Below are positions 34,818 through 44,700 of a stretch of 64,000 nucleotides of DNA, piece after piece; the stretch's first letter is position 1; the number at the start of each line of letters is the position of its first letter. The translations under genes and the position numbers were made by a program. Under the pieces are notes generated by a model that was not told where the DNA came from, ran no database searches, and was given only the letters and a program-made list of their open reading frames with translations. The stretch spans positions 8,332,682-8,396,681 of the forward strand of contig JAQFVV010012398.1 in the NCBI GenBank assembly GCA_028023455.1. Direction: 5' to 3'. The stretch is from Epiperipatus broadwayi (lineage: Eukaryota > Onychophora > Udeonychophora > Euonychophora > Peripatidae).

Positions 34818-35247
34818 GCTACCTTGGTTGGTGACTTTATCATCTTCTAGAAATAAGAATCATACTTTAGTTTTGTATATTATGATTGTCAATGTCTATT
34901 TTAAAAAGTTCATTCACACATCTATTCATTCTACCTTCAAAAAACTACTGTTATTTCAGTTAAGAACTATTAAGGTATTTAGTAAAAATACTGCACTGTT
35001 TCTTGATTTTAAACTTAGAGGTAAAAAGTCAATAAATTAATCATGATGGCTATGCTATGTTCTGCAATGACAAGAATTGATGATGTGGATATTAAAAATT
35101 TGCCACATTCAATTATTTTAATGTCTCAAGAGAAATCAAAAGGTTTCCTTTCAGTTAACAGCAACCTCTTTCTATAACCAAAACCTTATATATATAATCA
35201 TTAAAACCATTAAACACTAAGACAGTCTTGTACTTGAAAATAGTTTA
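34818..35247. other. Unannotated stretch
   Basis: AT-rich DNA between the LINE relic and the SINE. No feature seen. Confidence 0.4.
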
Positions 35248-35258
35248 AGTTTGTAATT

Positions 35259-35364
35259 TTTTTTTTAAGTGTCATAGCATCGGCCGGGATGCGAACCCGC
35301 AACCCGGGCAACTGCCTGCTAGTGCAAGGCGGCCGCGCTGACCCCTCGACCACCAATGCAAGAC
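35259..35364 (-). mobile_element. Short tRNA-derived SINE with 11-bp target-site duplication
   Basis: AGTTTGTAATT flanks the insert at 35248-35258 and 35365-35375. The minus-strand insert has a GC-rich tRNA-like head (35277-35359), a few bases of tail and an A run of about ten (35257-35266). The head is strikingly GC- and CpG-rich beside its surroundings, which suggests recent arrival. There is no LINE-derived 3' body, so mobilisation would rely on the A tail. It could alternatively be called a retroposed tRNA pseudogene. Confidence 0.85.
35277..35359 (-). ncRNA. tRNA-like SINE head
   Basis: The 5' end GCATTGG pairs with the 3' end CCGATGC as a seven-pair acceptor-like stem with one G-T. An A-box-like TGGTCGAGGGGTCAGCG and a B box GGTTCGCATCC are present. 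A GCCT/AGGC stem with a nine-base loop takes the anticodon-arm position. The mismatched anticodon and T arms and 83-nt length argue against a functional tRNA gene. Confidence 0.6.
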
Positions 35365-35563
35365 AGTTTGTAATTAACAAAACATTCGGAAGCAAGCTAT
35401 TTTAATTTTTTTGTATGACTAATAATTAAAATAATAATCATTATTTGACATTTTTAAAAATTAATCTATATTCTGAAAGTGAATACATATAAAGCAAATA
35501 AAAGAGAGACACAAACAAAAAAACTATATATATATGTATATTAATTTTTAATGTTTTAATGTA

Positions 35564-35564
<1 letters not shown>

Positions 35565-35606
<42 letters not shown>

Positions 35607-35612
35607 AAGAGA
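35565..35612. repeat. (GT)n(GA)n microsatellite
   Basis: GTGTGTGTGTG is followed by a (GA)n run of about 24 bases and GAAAGAAAGAGAG. Confidence 0.9.
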
Positions 35613-35929
35613 GGGTGTGTAACAAAATCATAAGTACTAAGATATTTAATAAAATACTTATCTGTGGAAAATTATATCTAATTATATACATTCTGATCAA
35701 CAATCTACTTGTTACATTTTAACTGATTTATAATGTTTTTTTTTTAAAAATTAAACATTTTTGGTAACATATGTTTGTTTTAATTCAAAGATATTTGAAA
35801 AATAAATATTTTTAAATAGAAATATCCATACATTACTAAGTAGTTAACTAGAATGAATAGATAGGTGAATGGGATAAATAGACTGATATATAAACAGACA
35901 GACTGATTGACAGACAGATGAATAAGGAT

Positions 35930-35930
<1 letters not shown>

Positions 35931-36003
<73 letters not shown>

Positions 36004-36076
36004 GGACGGACGGGTGGACGGATGGACGGACGGGTGGACGGATGGACGGACGGGTGGACGGATGGACGGATGGATG

Positions 36077-36111
<35 letters not shown>
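35931..36111. repeat. GATA microsatellite with internal 20-bp minisatellite
   Basis: (GATA)n runs to about 36001. Three 20-bp units GATGGACGGACGGGTGGACG follow at 36001-36060, then GGAT repeats and (GATA)n to 36111. The minus-strand frame full of YLSIYLSI is an artefact of the repeat. Confidence 0.92.
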
Positions 36112-36355
36112 GTGAAATTCCTAATATTATTATATAATTTAATGTTAGATGTAAATTTTTTAAAGAAATATATTTACTTTTTTTTTTGGTCTTTGGTGCA
36201 TAACGATTTAAAAAAAAAGAAAGAAAACATGACTTTTTTTTATACAATTTTGGAATTTTTAGAATATCAGAATTACATAATCAATATATTTTCTACGGGA
36301 TGGGGTGTATTCGAATGACATACTTTTTTTATCATTATTTATGTGCTTCAGAGAG

Positions 36356-36365
36356 TATATATAAG
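36356..36365 (+). promoter_or_regulatory. Candidate TATA box of the Gly-rich protein gene
   Basis: TATATATAAG lies about 30 bp upstream of the candidate transcription start (about 36387), and a short exon with a clean GTAAGT donor follows. The AT-rich context makes a chance TATA likely, so the support comes from the combination with the donor. Confidence 0.4.
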
Positions 36366-36386
36366 ATCAGTGCTTCAGTTCTAGTT

Positions 36387-36413
36387 ATTACAGATTTAAT
36401 TTAGAGTAGTAAG
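36387..36413 (+). other. Candidate 5' untranslated exon
   Basis: A short segment ends AAG|GTAAGT at 36413/36414, a consensus donor. It would splice to the acceptor TTAATTTCAG|AC at 41688/41689. Only position and signals support it. The start is inferred from the TATA box. Confidence 0.35.
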
Positions 36414-36530
36414 GTAAGTCAAATAAATAGACTTTTTATTACAAAAATCAATCTCTTTAAAATTACAAATTAACTATATCCTATAATATGTTATTACTTG
36501 ATTTTAAATGTTTTTGTATCTAATTACTAC

Positions 36531-36590
36531 TACTACCACTATTATTATTATTATTAATATTATTATTATTATTATTATTATTATTAAATT
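36531..36590. repeat. (ATT)n microsatellite
   Basis: TACTACTAC... passes into ATTATT repeats. It lies in the putative first intron. Confidence 0.9.
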
Positions 36591-36713
36591 TAAAATAATA
36601 TTTTTGATACAAAATTTTATAGCTGTGTATATATAAATCATTACTATATATTTCCTAATATTGGATTCAATCTTTGAATACGAGGCATTTAAGCAGTCTT
36701 GGTTAAACATAGA

Positions 36714-38838
36714 TAGTAAACAATGCTATGCTACCTATGATGATAATCTGACATTCTTTTTATTACTTGATTGCAGAACTTTATACAAATATATATTTGG
36801 AAATATAAAAATTCAGTATAAAAATATTTTTAATTGAAACCATGATCTTAAAAGAGACTATCTTGATTATGACAATGATTAAATTGGAAGCTTAATTCTG
36901 TTACAATTTAACTAACTGGCTATATTTTATATGACATGATTATGTCATAAAACTTTCTTATTAAAAATAGTATGTTCAACCAATATTGGCATTATGTATA
37001 TATGTACAATAAATAAACAGTTGAAGTCAGAAAATGATTTTAGGAAAACTATAAAGAGATTGATGGATGAAATAAAGAAATATGTTAGTATAATAGTGAG
37101 ATCTATTGAAGAAACTGAATTAAACATAGAGAGACTTTCGTCTTGTGATAAATTATTAAGTTGAAAATGATAGTAGAATCTAAATATATATATATTCTAT
37201 AGAACATTAAATATAACTTCAAAGCACTTTTTAATAATAAGCAACCTTTTGTTATATTAAAATTCCCATATGTTCATGCATACACACATTAATATATATA
37301 TATGCACACAAAAGCTGTAGTGGTCTTGGAGCATTAGGCACCTTTCTTTTCTTCATTTTCAAAAAAACAGACAGCAATAACTCATTGTCTCACAAACAAA
37401 TAGGAAGATAAATTTTTTATGATCACAAATGAAATAAATTTGAAATAAATTTATAATACTGAAATAAACTTCTTTTAACACGGTTCATCAACATTCCGTT
37501 TCCTCTTCAAATCAAGTGAAACCCTGACATTTGTTTGATTATCTACCCTAGATTTAGTTTTAACATATTATTTATTGAATTTTCTAAGAAATTCATAGAT
37601 ATTACTAATGTTCTTTATAAAGTGTAATCCTACTGAAAAAAAAAAATCTAAGTTATTTAAATATATGTCATTTTTTAAAGAAATATTGACTATAATATTG
37701 TCATGGTAAATCATTTAATTTTAATGTAATGATTTCACAATGTTTGTGTTATTTTCCCGATATTTATCACTTTACAGTAAGGAACTTGCAAATGTTATTT
37801 TTCCAATATTCTGAAATCCACTATCACAGTTTTAAATGTACGGGCATCGGAGGAGGGGAGAGCCATCACTGTCTGAGATTGTGTGAGACAACTTCATTTT
37901 TTTTATTTCATAAATTTTTGTTATTAGTTTATATCAAAATGATTTTTTGTTATTGTTGACAGCTGATAGTTTTATTATAACAAAAACACAACTTATTTTT
38001 GTTGTTGTTGAAAATAAGATCGTTGAACTACCAGTGATATTAAATAAAATTCATAAAGGGGGGGGGGGGCGCTATTTTCCCCTGAATCAAGTAAAGTCAG
38101 TTAATTGAGTTTTTCATATGTATATAGATATTAAAAAAGAAAGCAATAAAAATTCACAAAAGTGACCTTTTTTTTTTATAATTGTTTTAGATATTTACGG
38201 GGGGGGGGGGTGTCATATCTCAAAATAATTGGTGATCATTTCAATTATCTTAAATTTGTAAATGTTATTTTTTCAATACCAATTAATGACTTATATCAAA
38301 AATTTTCAGCTAAATTTACTCTTTTGAAAAAAAATTGGAATATATATATAAATGGAAGGTAAAACAGCTTTTAAATATTTTCTCTCAAAAACAAAGATTT
38401 CCCTCAAAAACCTCCTCTACAATCTTTAGTGAACCATAAAGAAAAAGTCATTTACTCATCAAGTTTATCAATTGTACTATATGAAGTGGTAGAATAGCAG
38501 GAAAATATCTATGGTTTCTGACTCTGCTCTCTTCTGATACTTCAACTTTTTATGAACTCCTGAGAAATAAATCTTTTAAATAATTATTGAGAATAATTTT
38601 ATTCTTGCTTCATCCTCTTGCTAAGAAAATACTAATATTGAATGATTGATTGGATAAAGAAATCTTAAGTTTAATGTGAATGATAGAAAACCTAACCTTT
38701 CTTTTATATACATATTTACAACCACTAATATATATAAACATATGAGGATTTATTTTTAATCAATTTATTCCACTTATAATTAATAATTTTTTAATTCTTG
38801 AACAATGAGAGAAGCTCGAGGTAATCTGTTATTATCAC
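36714..38838. other. Putative intron 1, first part
   Basis: AT-rich DNA with two 12-base G runs at 38058-38069 and 38199-38210. No coding signal was seen. Confidence 0.4.
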
Positions 38839-39125
38839 ATACTGAACTATAAAATAAATTACTTCCCGTAAAATATAAATAAAAAATATTAACTTAAAAA
38901 TGAAGTTAAAAAAGAGAAGTTATAAATAAATATAATAAAAATAAGCTAAACGTTTCCGAGGATCCATGCCTCATAATCATAGCTTTCTTAAAAATACATA
39001 ATAAAATATATACAAAGATATATAAAATTAGCACGTGTTACGAAGCAAGTGTCTTTTCTATTTATAGCATTAATATTTCCATTAATATAGAATGCTTCTT
39101 TTATCTGAATAATTTTATTAAAGAT

Positions 39126-39701
39126 TTGATGAAAACAGGTTTTAAACTTTGGTCTATTAAAAATTATATTTCTAAATTCCATAATAAAATAAATAGTGTT
39201 GTACCATGTGTTCAACTTCCTAGAATTACTATTCCTTACATTTCCAAAATATCTAACAAATTAACTAAAGCATTATTCAATAAGTTTAAAATTGGATTTA
39301 GAACTCCTCCTAATTCTAATAGACTGATCAACAACTCAAAAGATCATATTGATCGTTCATTCACCCCACATGTAGTTTATTCCATTTCATGTCCTCAAGA
39401 AAAATGTCTTGCTGTATATTATGGTGAAACTAAAGCTACTGTTAATACTAGGCTTGCTCAACACATGTACATTTACAAGAGAGCTCAGAAGAACAACAAT
39501 ATATCTTCTGTATTTTTGGAGTATTCCATGAAATCTGGACACAATTTTATTCCTTCCAATCCTGTAATTTTATGCACTGAATCAAATGATCATAAGAGGA
39601 AAATAAAAGAAGCATTCTATATTAATGGAAATATTAATGCTATAAATAGAAAAGACACTTGCTTTGATATATCAAAGAAATGGTCCAAATGGTCCACGTA
39701 A
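39126..39701 (+). CDS. GIY-YIG endonuclease domain of a truncated PLE
   Basis: 191 codons open without a stop. The N-terminal half (TPPNSNRL, then DHIDRSFTPHVVYSISC) is the linker between RT and nuclease. The GIY-YIG fold follows: VVYSISC as the GIY strand, VYYGETKATVNTRLAQHM with the YIG-equivalent Tyr and the conserved Arg, GHNF, then RKIKEAFYINGNINAINR with the catalytic Glu and Asn. In full elements this domain nicks target DNA. Here it is not fused to RT, and the start codon is simply the first ATG after the truncation. Expression is doubtful, but the nuclease residues look intact. Confidence 0.8.
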   Translation: MMKTGFKLWSIKNYISKFHNKINSVVPCVQLPRITIPYISKISNKLTKALFNKFKIGFRTPPNSNRLINNSKDHIDRSFTPHVVYSISCPQEKCLAVYYGETKATVNTRLAQHMYIYKRAQKNNNISSVFLEYSMKSGHNFIPSNPVILCTESNDHKRKIKEAFYINGNINAINRKDTCFDISKKWSKWST

Positions 39702-39753
39702 CACATGCTAATTTTATATATCTTTGTATATATTTTATTATGTATTTTTAAGA

Positions 39754-39796
39754 AAGCTATGATTATGAGGCATGGATCCTCGGAAACGTTTAGCTT
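39754..39796 (+). ncRNA. Hammerhead-like fold with degenerate core
   Basis: Stem I AAGCTA (39754-39759) pairs with TAGCTT (39791-39796), six pairs. Stem II GAGG/CCTC is followed by GAAA (39783-39786) and palindromic ACGT. The core segment TGATTA does not match CUGANGA, and the inverted copy on the minus strand in the left arm (about 38948-38990) has the same core. The layout is hammerhead-like but activity is unlikely as written. Confidence 0.35.
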
Positions 39797-39872
39797 ATTT
39801 TTATTATATTTATTTATAACTTCTCTTTTTTAACTTCATTTTTAAGTTAATATTTTTTATACTGAACTATAA

Positions 39873-41688
39873 TAATATTCGTTTTATAATATAATCTATA
39901 CTATTTATATCTTTTGTATATCAAATATGTAATATAATTTACTTGCAGAAAGAGTTTCCAATAATTTAAAAATTGTACATTATTTTTATCTCAGAGTAAA
40001 TAACACATTTTTTCCCTAATAAAGTTGAATTAAAAAAAATTATAATCATTCTACATAAAGTAACCTAATATGTCTCTACCTATGTTTCTCGTTTTAAATT
40101 CTTGTGAATTTATAATTCTATCAAAAGATTTAACCATCTCCTCTGTCATTTTTTGTGTCCATGCCTACAGATCTATCATAATAAATTTAATTTCAATAGA
40201 ATGTATTAAATTAATTTGAAGTCTATTTTTTTTACTTCATTTCTGTCACTTATCTTAAATTTGAGTAATCCATAGATACAGATAGCAGTGCTTAATAAAT
40301 TTTTATCTAATACTATTCTATTTATTTCTCTAGACTAGATTTTAGCTTACAGATTTCATCAATGAAGAATTTTAAATTTGATCCCAATGCATCTAGATAT
40401 TTGGGTTTAATGCATTTTTCTTTCAGTAGCTATTATTTATTATTTTTTTTATGGTCAAACTATCAGCTTGAAATTAAAACCACCTTAATGTTTTGAATCT
40501 AAGCTGAATTGTTTGAATATTTATATAAGTCTGACACCAGTTATATATATATCGTCTGTTTTCTAATAACTGTATATTCAATAGATGTTTATTTTCTAGA
40601 CTCTATTAATCACTAAAGCTTATACAATGTGGCAGAAGTGGTTGGTGTTATACATAATTTTATTAACAATCTTTCATTTTTATCATATTTTTTTATTAAC
40701 GAAAAATATAATTCATTTTGTATTATATAAATAAATGATTTAATAGGCTTTCCATATTTACTGAACTCATTTTTATTTAGACAGCAACTTTTGGAGATAG
40801 ATTTATTTATTAATTAAGACTTTTAAAGTAAGGGCGGTGAGAGAGGACGACATGATAATGCTATCTAAGTAAAAAGACTTAAAAATAAATTTTAATAATA
40901 TTAATTAAACAAATCTGTAGTGACTAAAATCTTGGGAATAAAATACAATTCAAAATATAAAAAAAAAGAAGTTACTTTCAATTAGTTGAAGTTTGGTTTT
41001 ATATTTATAGAAAACAAACAAAACCTTCATTTAAAAAGACACTTTTTATTCAATGTGTTATATCCATATTAAGAGAGGTAACATAAACTTTAAACAATGT
41101 AGAGGAATATGGAAAAAAATAAACTGAAAATAAAAAGCAGAAATAAAAGAAAAGAAATGAATAAATTAGATCTCATATTATTCTTTTTAATGTAATTGTA
41201 AATATTAAAAATAAATTGAAATAGCTTTGACATATAGTAAGGAGAAATAATAATTTTTCTAAAATAATTTTCAACTAATTATGAGGATTAATTTTTAACA
41301 AGACTTACTATCATTAATTGATGAAATAAAGAAGGTTATTCGATTGTTAAGGAGTGAAATATTTCTATAAAACTAATATTTGCTGCATAATATATGCCAA
41401 ATAAAATTAAAAAAAGGAATGTGAGTTTATATGCTATTTATTAATTCAGTATTTTAAATTTAAAAATGGGATACTAAATAACATTTAAATTTACAAATAC
41501 TTGGCATCCTAATATAAAATAAAAATCAATGAGAAGATAATTTTTTTTTTTTTCTCATCAATACGTATGACATAGCTATTTGTTTTAGTAGTACAATAAT
41601 TATTAGAGATAAAAAATATAATACTTAAAATAGTAAATAGAAATAATTAGTTTCATAGATCATTAATAAACAGTATTATTAATTTCAG
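39873..41688. other. Putative intron 1, last part
   Basis: AT-rich DNA. No gene or repeat was recognised apart from homopolymers. Confidence 0.4.
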
Positions 41689-41739
41689 ACTTTGAAATCT
41701 TTACTTCAAAAATGGCACTGTATTTTGCTTTTTTGTGTG
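41689..41739 (+). CDS. Exon with 5' UTR end, ATG and first 9 codons
   Basis: The acceptor TTAATTTCAG ends at 41688 and the donor G|GTAAGT begins at 41740. ATG at 41712 has an AAAAATGG context. It codes for MALYFAFLC plus one base of the next codon (phase 1). Bases 41689-41711 are 5' untranslated. Confidence 0.8.
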
Positions 41740-44700
41740 GTAAGTATTTATCATTAAACATACAATCTTTTTTAATTTGAATATATATATATGTTATATT
41801 CTTTAAAATAATAATATAGCAGGTAATAATTTGTTTATGATTTCAATGTGAATTCATAGTGGTTACTGCAGCAACAATTATTCAATCAATTTTTACTTGA
41901 TATTATCTGAATAATAAAGAGAGCACAAAAATTGATGTTCTAAAGCTCTTTAATTATCAGTGTCTTTATCAACAATTATAGAGTTATTTATATTATGCAA
42001 ACAGAAGATAATAGGGAATATCCTCCTGATACATCACTGCTGTAATTGAACAATCCACAAGTCTGAAAACCTTAATACTTTATTTACATGCATATAATAA
42101 AACAAAGCATTAATGGTGATAATAAATATTACTAATAATTAATATAAAAGACAGAAGTTTTTTTAGTTAGTTGCATAACCATTTCAACTAGAAATCCTTT
42201 AAATTTGGCAAAAGTAAAATTTATTTAATCAAATAAAAATATATGTTATAGAGTAATAATTATTGTGATGATAATAATAAAACAATAAAGCAATAACTGA
42301 AAGTACTTCTATGTTTTATAATAGTTATTAATACTGATTTTTGTCATCATTAATGCTTTATTGTTTTATTGTTATTATAAAAATTAATTTATAATAAATA
42401 TGCTTATTTGATATAAATATATACATGTGTGTATGTGTCTACAGTTTATATGTTAAAATGCATTGTCAGCTATACCTATCAGCCTGCAAGCATAGAACCT
42501 CTAATTATGCTAAACAAGGAGTTGGCAAACTGGGACTGTCAAGCTAGAAGTAATTTTTTGAACCCAATTTTGGACCTTTTTTTATTATGATAAACAGAAA
42601 TATATTTTTTATTTTGACTTGTAATTTGTAAAATATTTTGATGACTCTAGAAAAAGAAAAAGTTGCATTACAATGTTCTTGAATTCAGCCTTATTAAAAA
42701 ATAGTAATTATTATATATGATGAATACTTAAATATTAGACATTTAAAGGGGATTTGAATCCAGACTTTCAAGTTCTCATCATCCACTCTATCCAATATAA
42801 TCGATATACATGACCACATGCATGTGAAAAAGATAAAGGATCTCCAATATAAGTATTTCATGGTGAGCCAGCACTCATCTCTCTCACATATATATATATA
42901 TAATCAGTGCTATTTTAATATAAACTGATCCCTGATTATATTTGTATGTGGGAGATGATGATTTGGATCAACTGATGTGTGCTGGTTCAGCATGAAATAC
43001 TGATATTGGAGATCATTTATTTGTTTTACATATATATAGTCATGTATATCCATTATTGTGGATTGAGTGGATGACTGTAGGTAGCTTGAAATCTGGGTTC
43101 AAATCTTATTTAATTACATCTAGGTTGAGTGTATATTCTATACATGTATTTCAATATTGAAATATGTGAATAAATCAAAATGTCAAAGTAATTTTTTTGT
43201 TTTTATTTATTTTAAGAGAATTTTTATTTTTATTAGTATGTACACAGATTCTATTATGTTCTATTACTAAAACAATTGTTCAATTATGTCCACAACTATT
43301 CAGAAATTTCTAATTTTTTAGAACATATTTTTCACTTCTTTCCTTGGTCTATGAGGAGATACTTTATTTCCTTGCAGCTTTTTATTGGTGAATGGAGGGG
43401 GGAGTAAACAAAATGGCTCTTTATATTAAAAAATTTGCTGACCTCTGTTCTAGACCATTGATAACTTAGCAGATTACAGCAAATATTTAAAAAGTAATAA
43501 GGATAAGAAAATTAATCACTTAAATCTGGAGGTGATATCAGAAAATATAGAAAAAGTTTTATTTTCAAAACCAATCTAATTTGTACTAGTCAATGGTATA
43601 TTTATAGTCAGCTTAGAGAAATTAATAATAGCAATTTATATAATCACTTCATCAATATTATTTTATTGAGATCATACTTTGAGTACTCAAACTATATAAA
43701 TCAAACAATATTGTACTCACATCACATGACAACACATGATCACCATTTCGGAGCATTTCCTTTTAAAATATAACAGCATATTAACATATTGCAGAAGTTT
43801 TGAGGCCAGAGTTCCTTTATATAAATATAAAGTTTCTATTATAATGCTTATGTTATTTAGTTTTAATATTTTTTCATTACTTTTTAAATGATATAAAATT
43901 TTATTATTAAATTTTTATATATAGGCACTCAAAAACACAAAGTATATAAAATAGTTTAAATAAGTTAATTGACACCACATGATCACAAGCCAGAAACTAG
44001 TCTGAGGGTATTGGATAAGTAGGCTTTAGATGGGTATTGTATGCACAAGCCTTCTGGCATCCATTGATTACTCTGGCTGGCACTGAGCGGCACTACTGTA
44101 TGGAAAGTTTTGTCTGTTTTAATAAGTTAATTGATTCAGAATCATAAATTTTTAATAATAAAGATTCTTTAATTTTTATTTTTATTTCTTTTTTTTTAAA
44201 GAAGACAACCTTAGTCTCACTAACATTAATAGTGTGTCCTGTATCTTTTTCATCGATATATAAAGCAGAAGTAAGATATTTATTTCTAACCTTACTTTTA
44301 TGTACTACTATGATTGATATATATCCTTTTACAAAACAAGGGATAATATACACTATTACTTTATTGAATTTTTTTAAAATATTTTTTTGTTATTTTTAAA
44401 CAATATAAATAAAATATATATGTATGTTAATGTGCATGCACATAAGAAATATTAAATAATAAAAATGTTAAACTATCTCAAGATCAAGCTTTATGTTATT
44501 TGTAATTATTCTATTCACTAGCTATGTTTATTTTAAACATATATAAATGGAATAAACAATGATTACAATAATCTTATAGTAATAAAATGAAAATATTATT
44601 ACTGCTTCATATATGAAAAAAATATTGAAAACATTAAATATAATTTAATTAGTATAAATGTTCTGTACTTTATCAGTTTTGCTCTTTTTAAAAATGATTT

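Larger units (their letters stand above)
38839..39872 (+). mobile_element. Short Penelope-like element with 14-bp target-site duplication
   Basis: ATACTGAACTATAA occurs at 38839-38852 and 39859-39872, bounding a 1006-bp insert. The insert has a 28-bp single-sided piece (38853-38880), a left arm (38881-39104), a unique region with the GIY-YIG frame, and a right arm (39603-39858) that is the reverse complement of the left. The left arm lacks about 36 bp. The inverted repeat includes the last codons of the ORF, so the 3' end of the element has been copied in reverse at its 5' end. RT is absent: this is a 5'-truncated PLE with the family's typical inverted structure. Confidence 0.88.

Noticed and set aside
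35277-35359. Functional tRNA gene
   Set aside because: Arms are mismatched, the anticodon loop is nine bases, and the unit has an A tail and target duplication, which indicates a retroposon.
35780-36247. 155-codon minus-strand frame rich in YLSIYLSI and PSVHPSV
   Set aside because: It is the translation of the GATA/GACG tandem repeat. Simple repeats whose unit lacks stops open long frames by chance.
42516-43455. Possible hAT transposon with GGAGTTGGCAAAC and GTCAGCAAATTT-like ends
   Set aside because: The termini resemble hAT inverted repeats, but I could not find an 8-bp target duplication and the ends match imperfectly; mentioned only within the intron entry.
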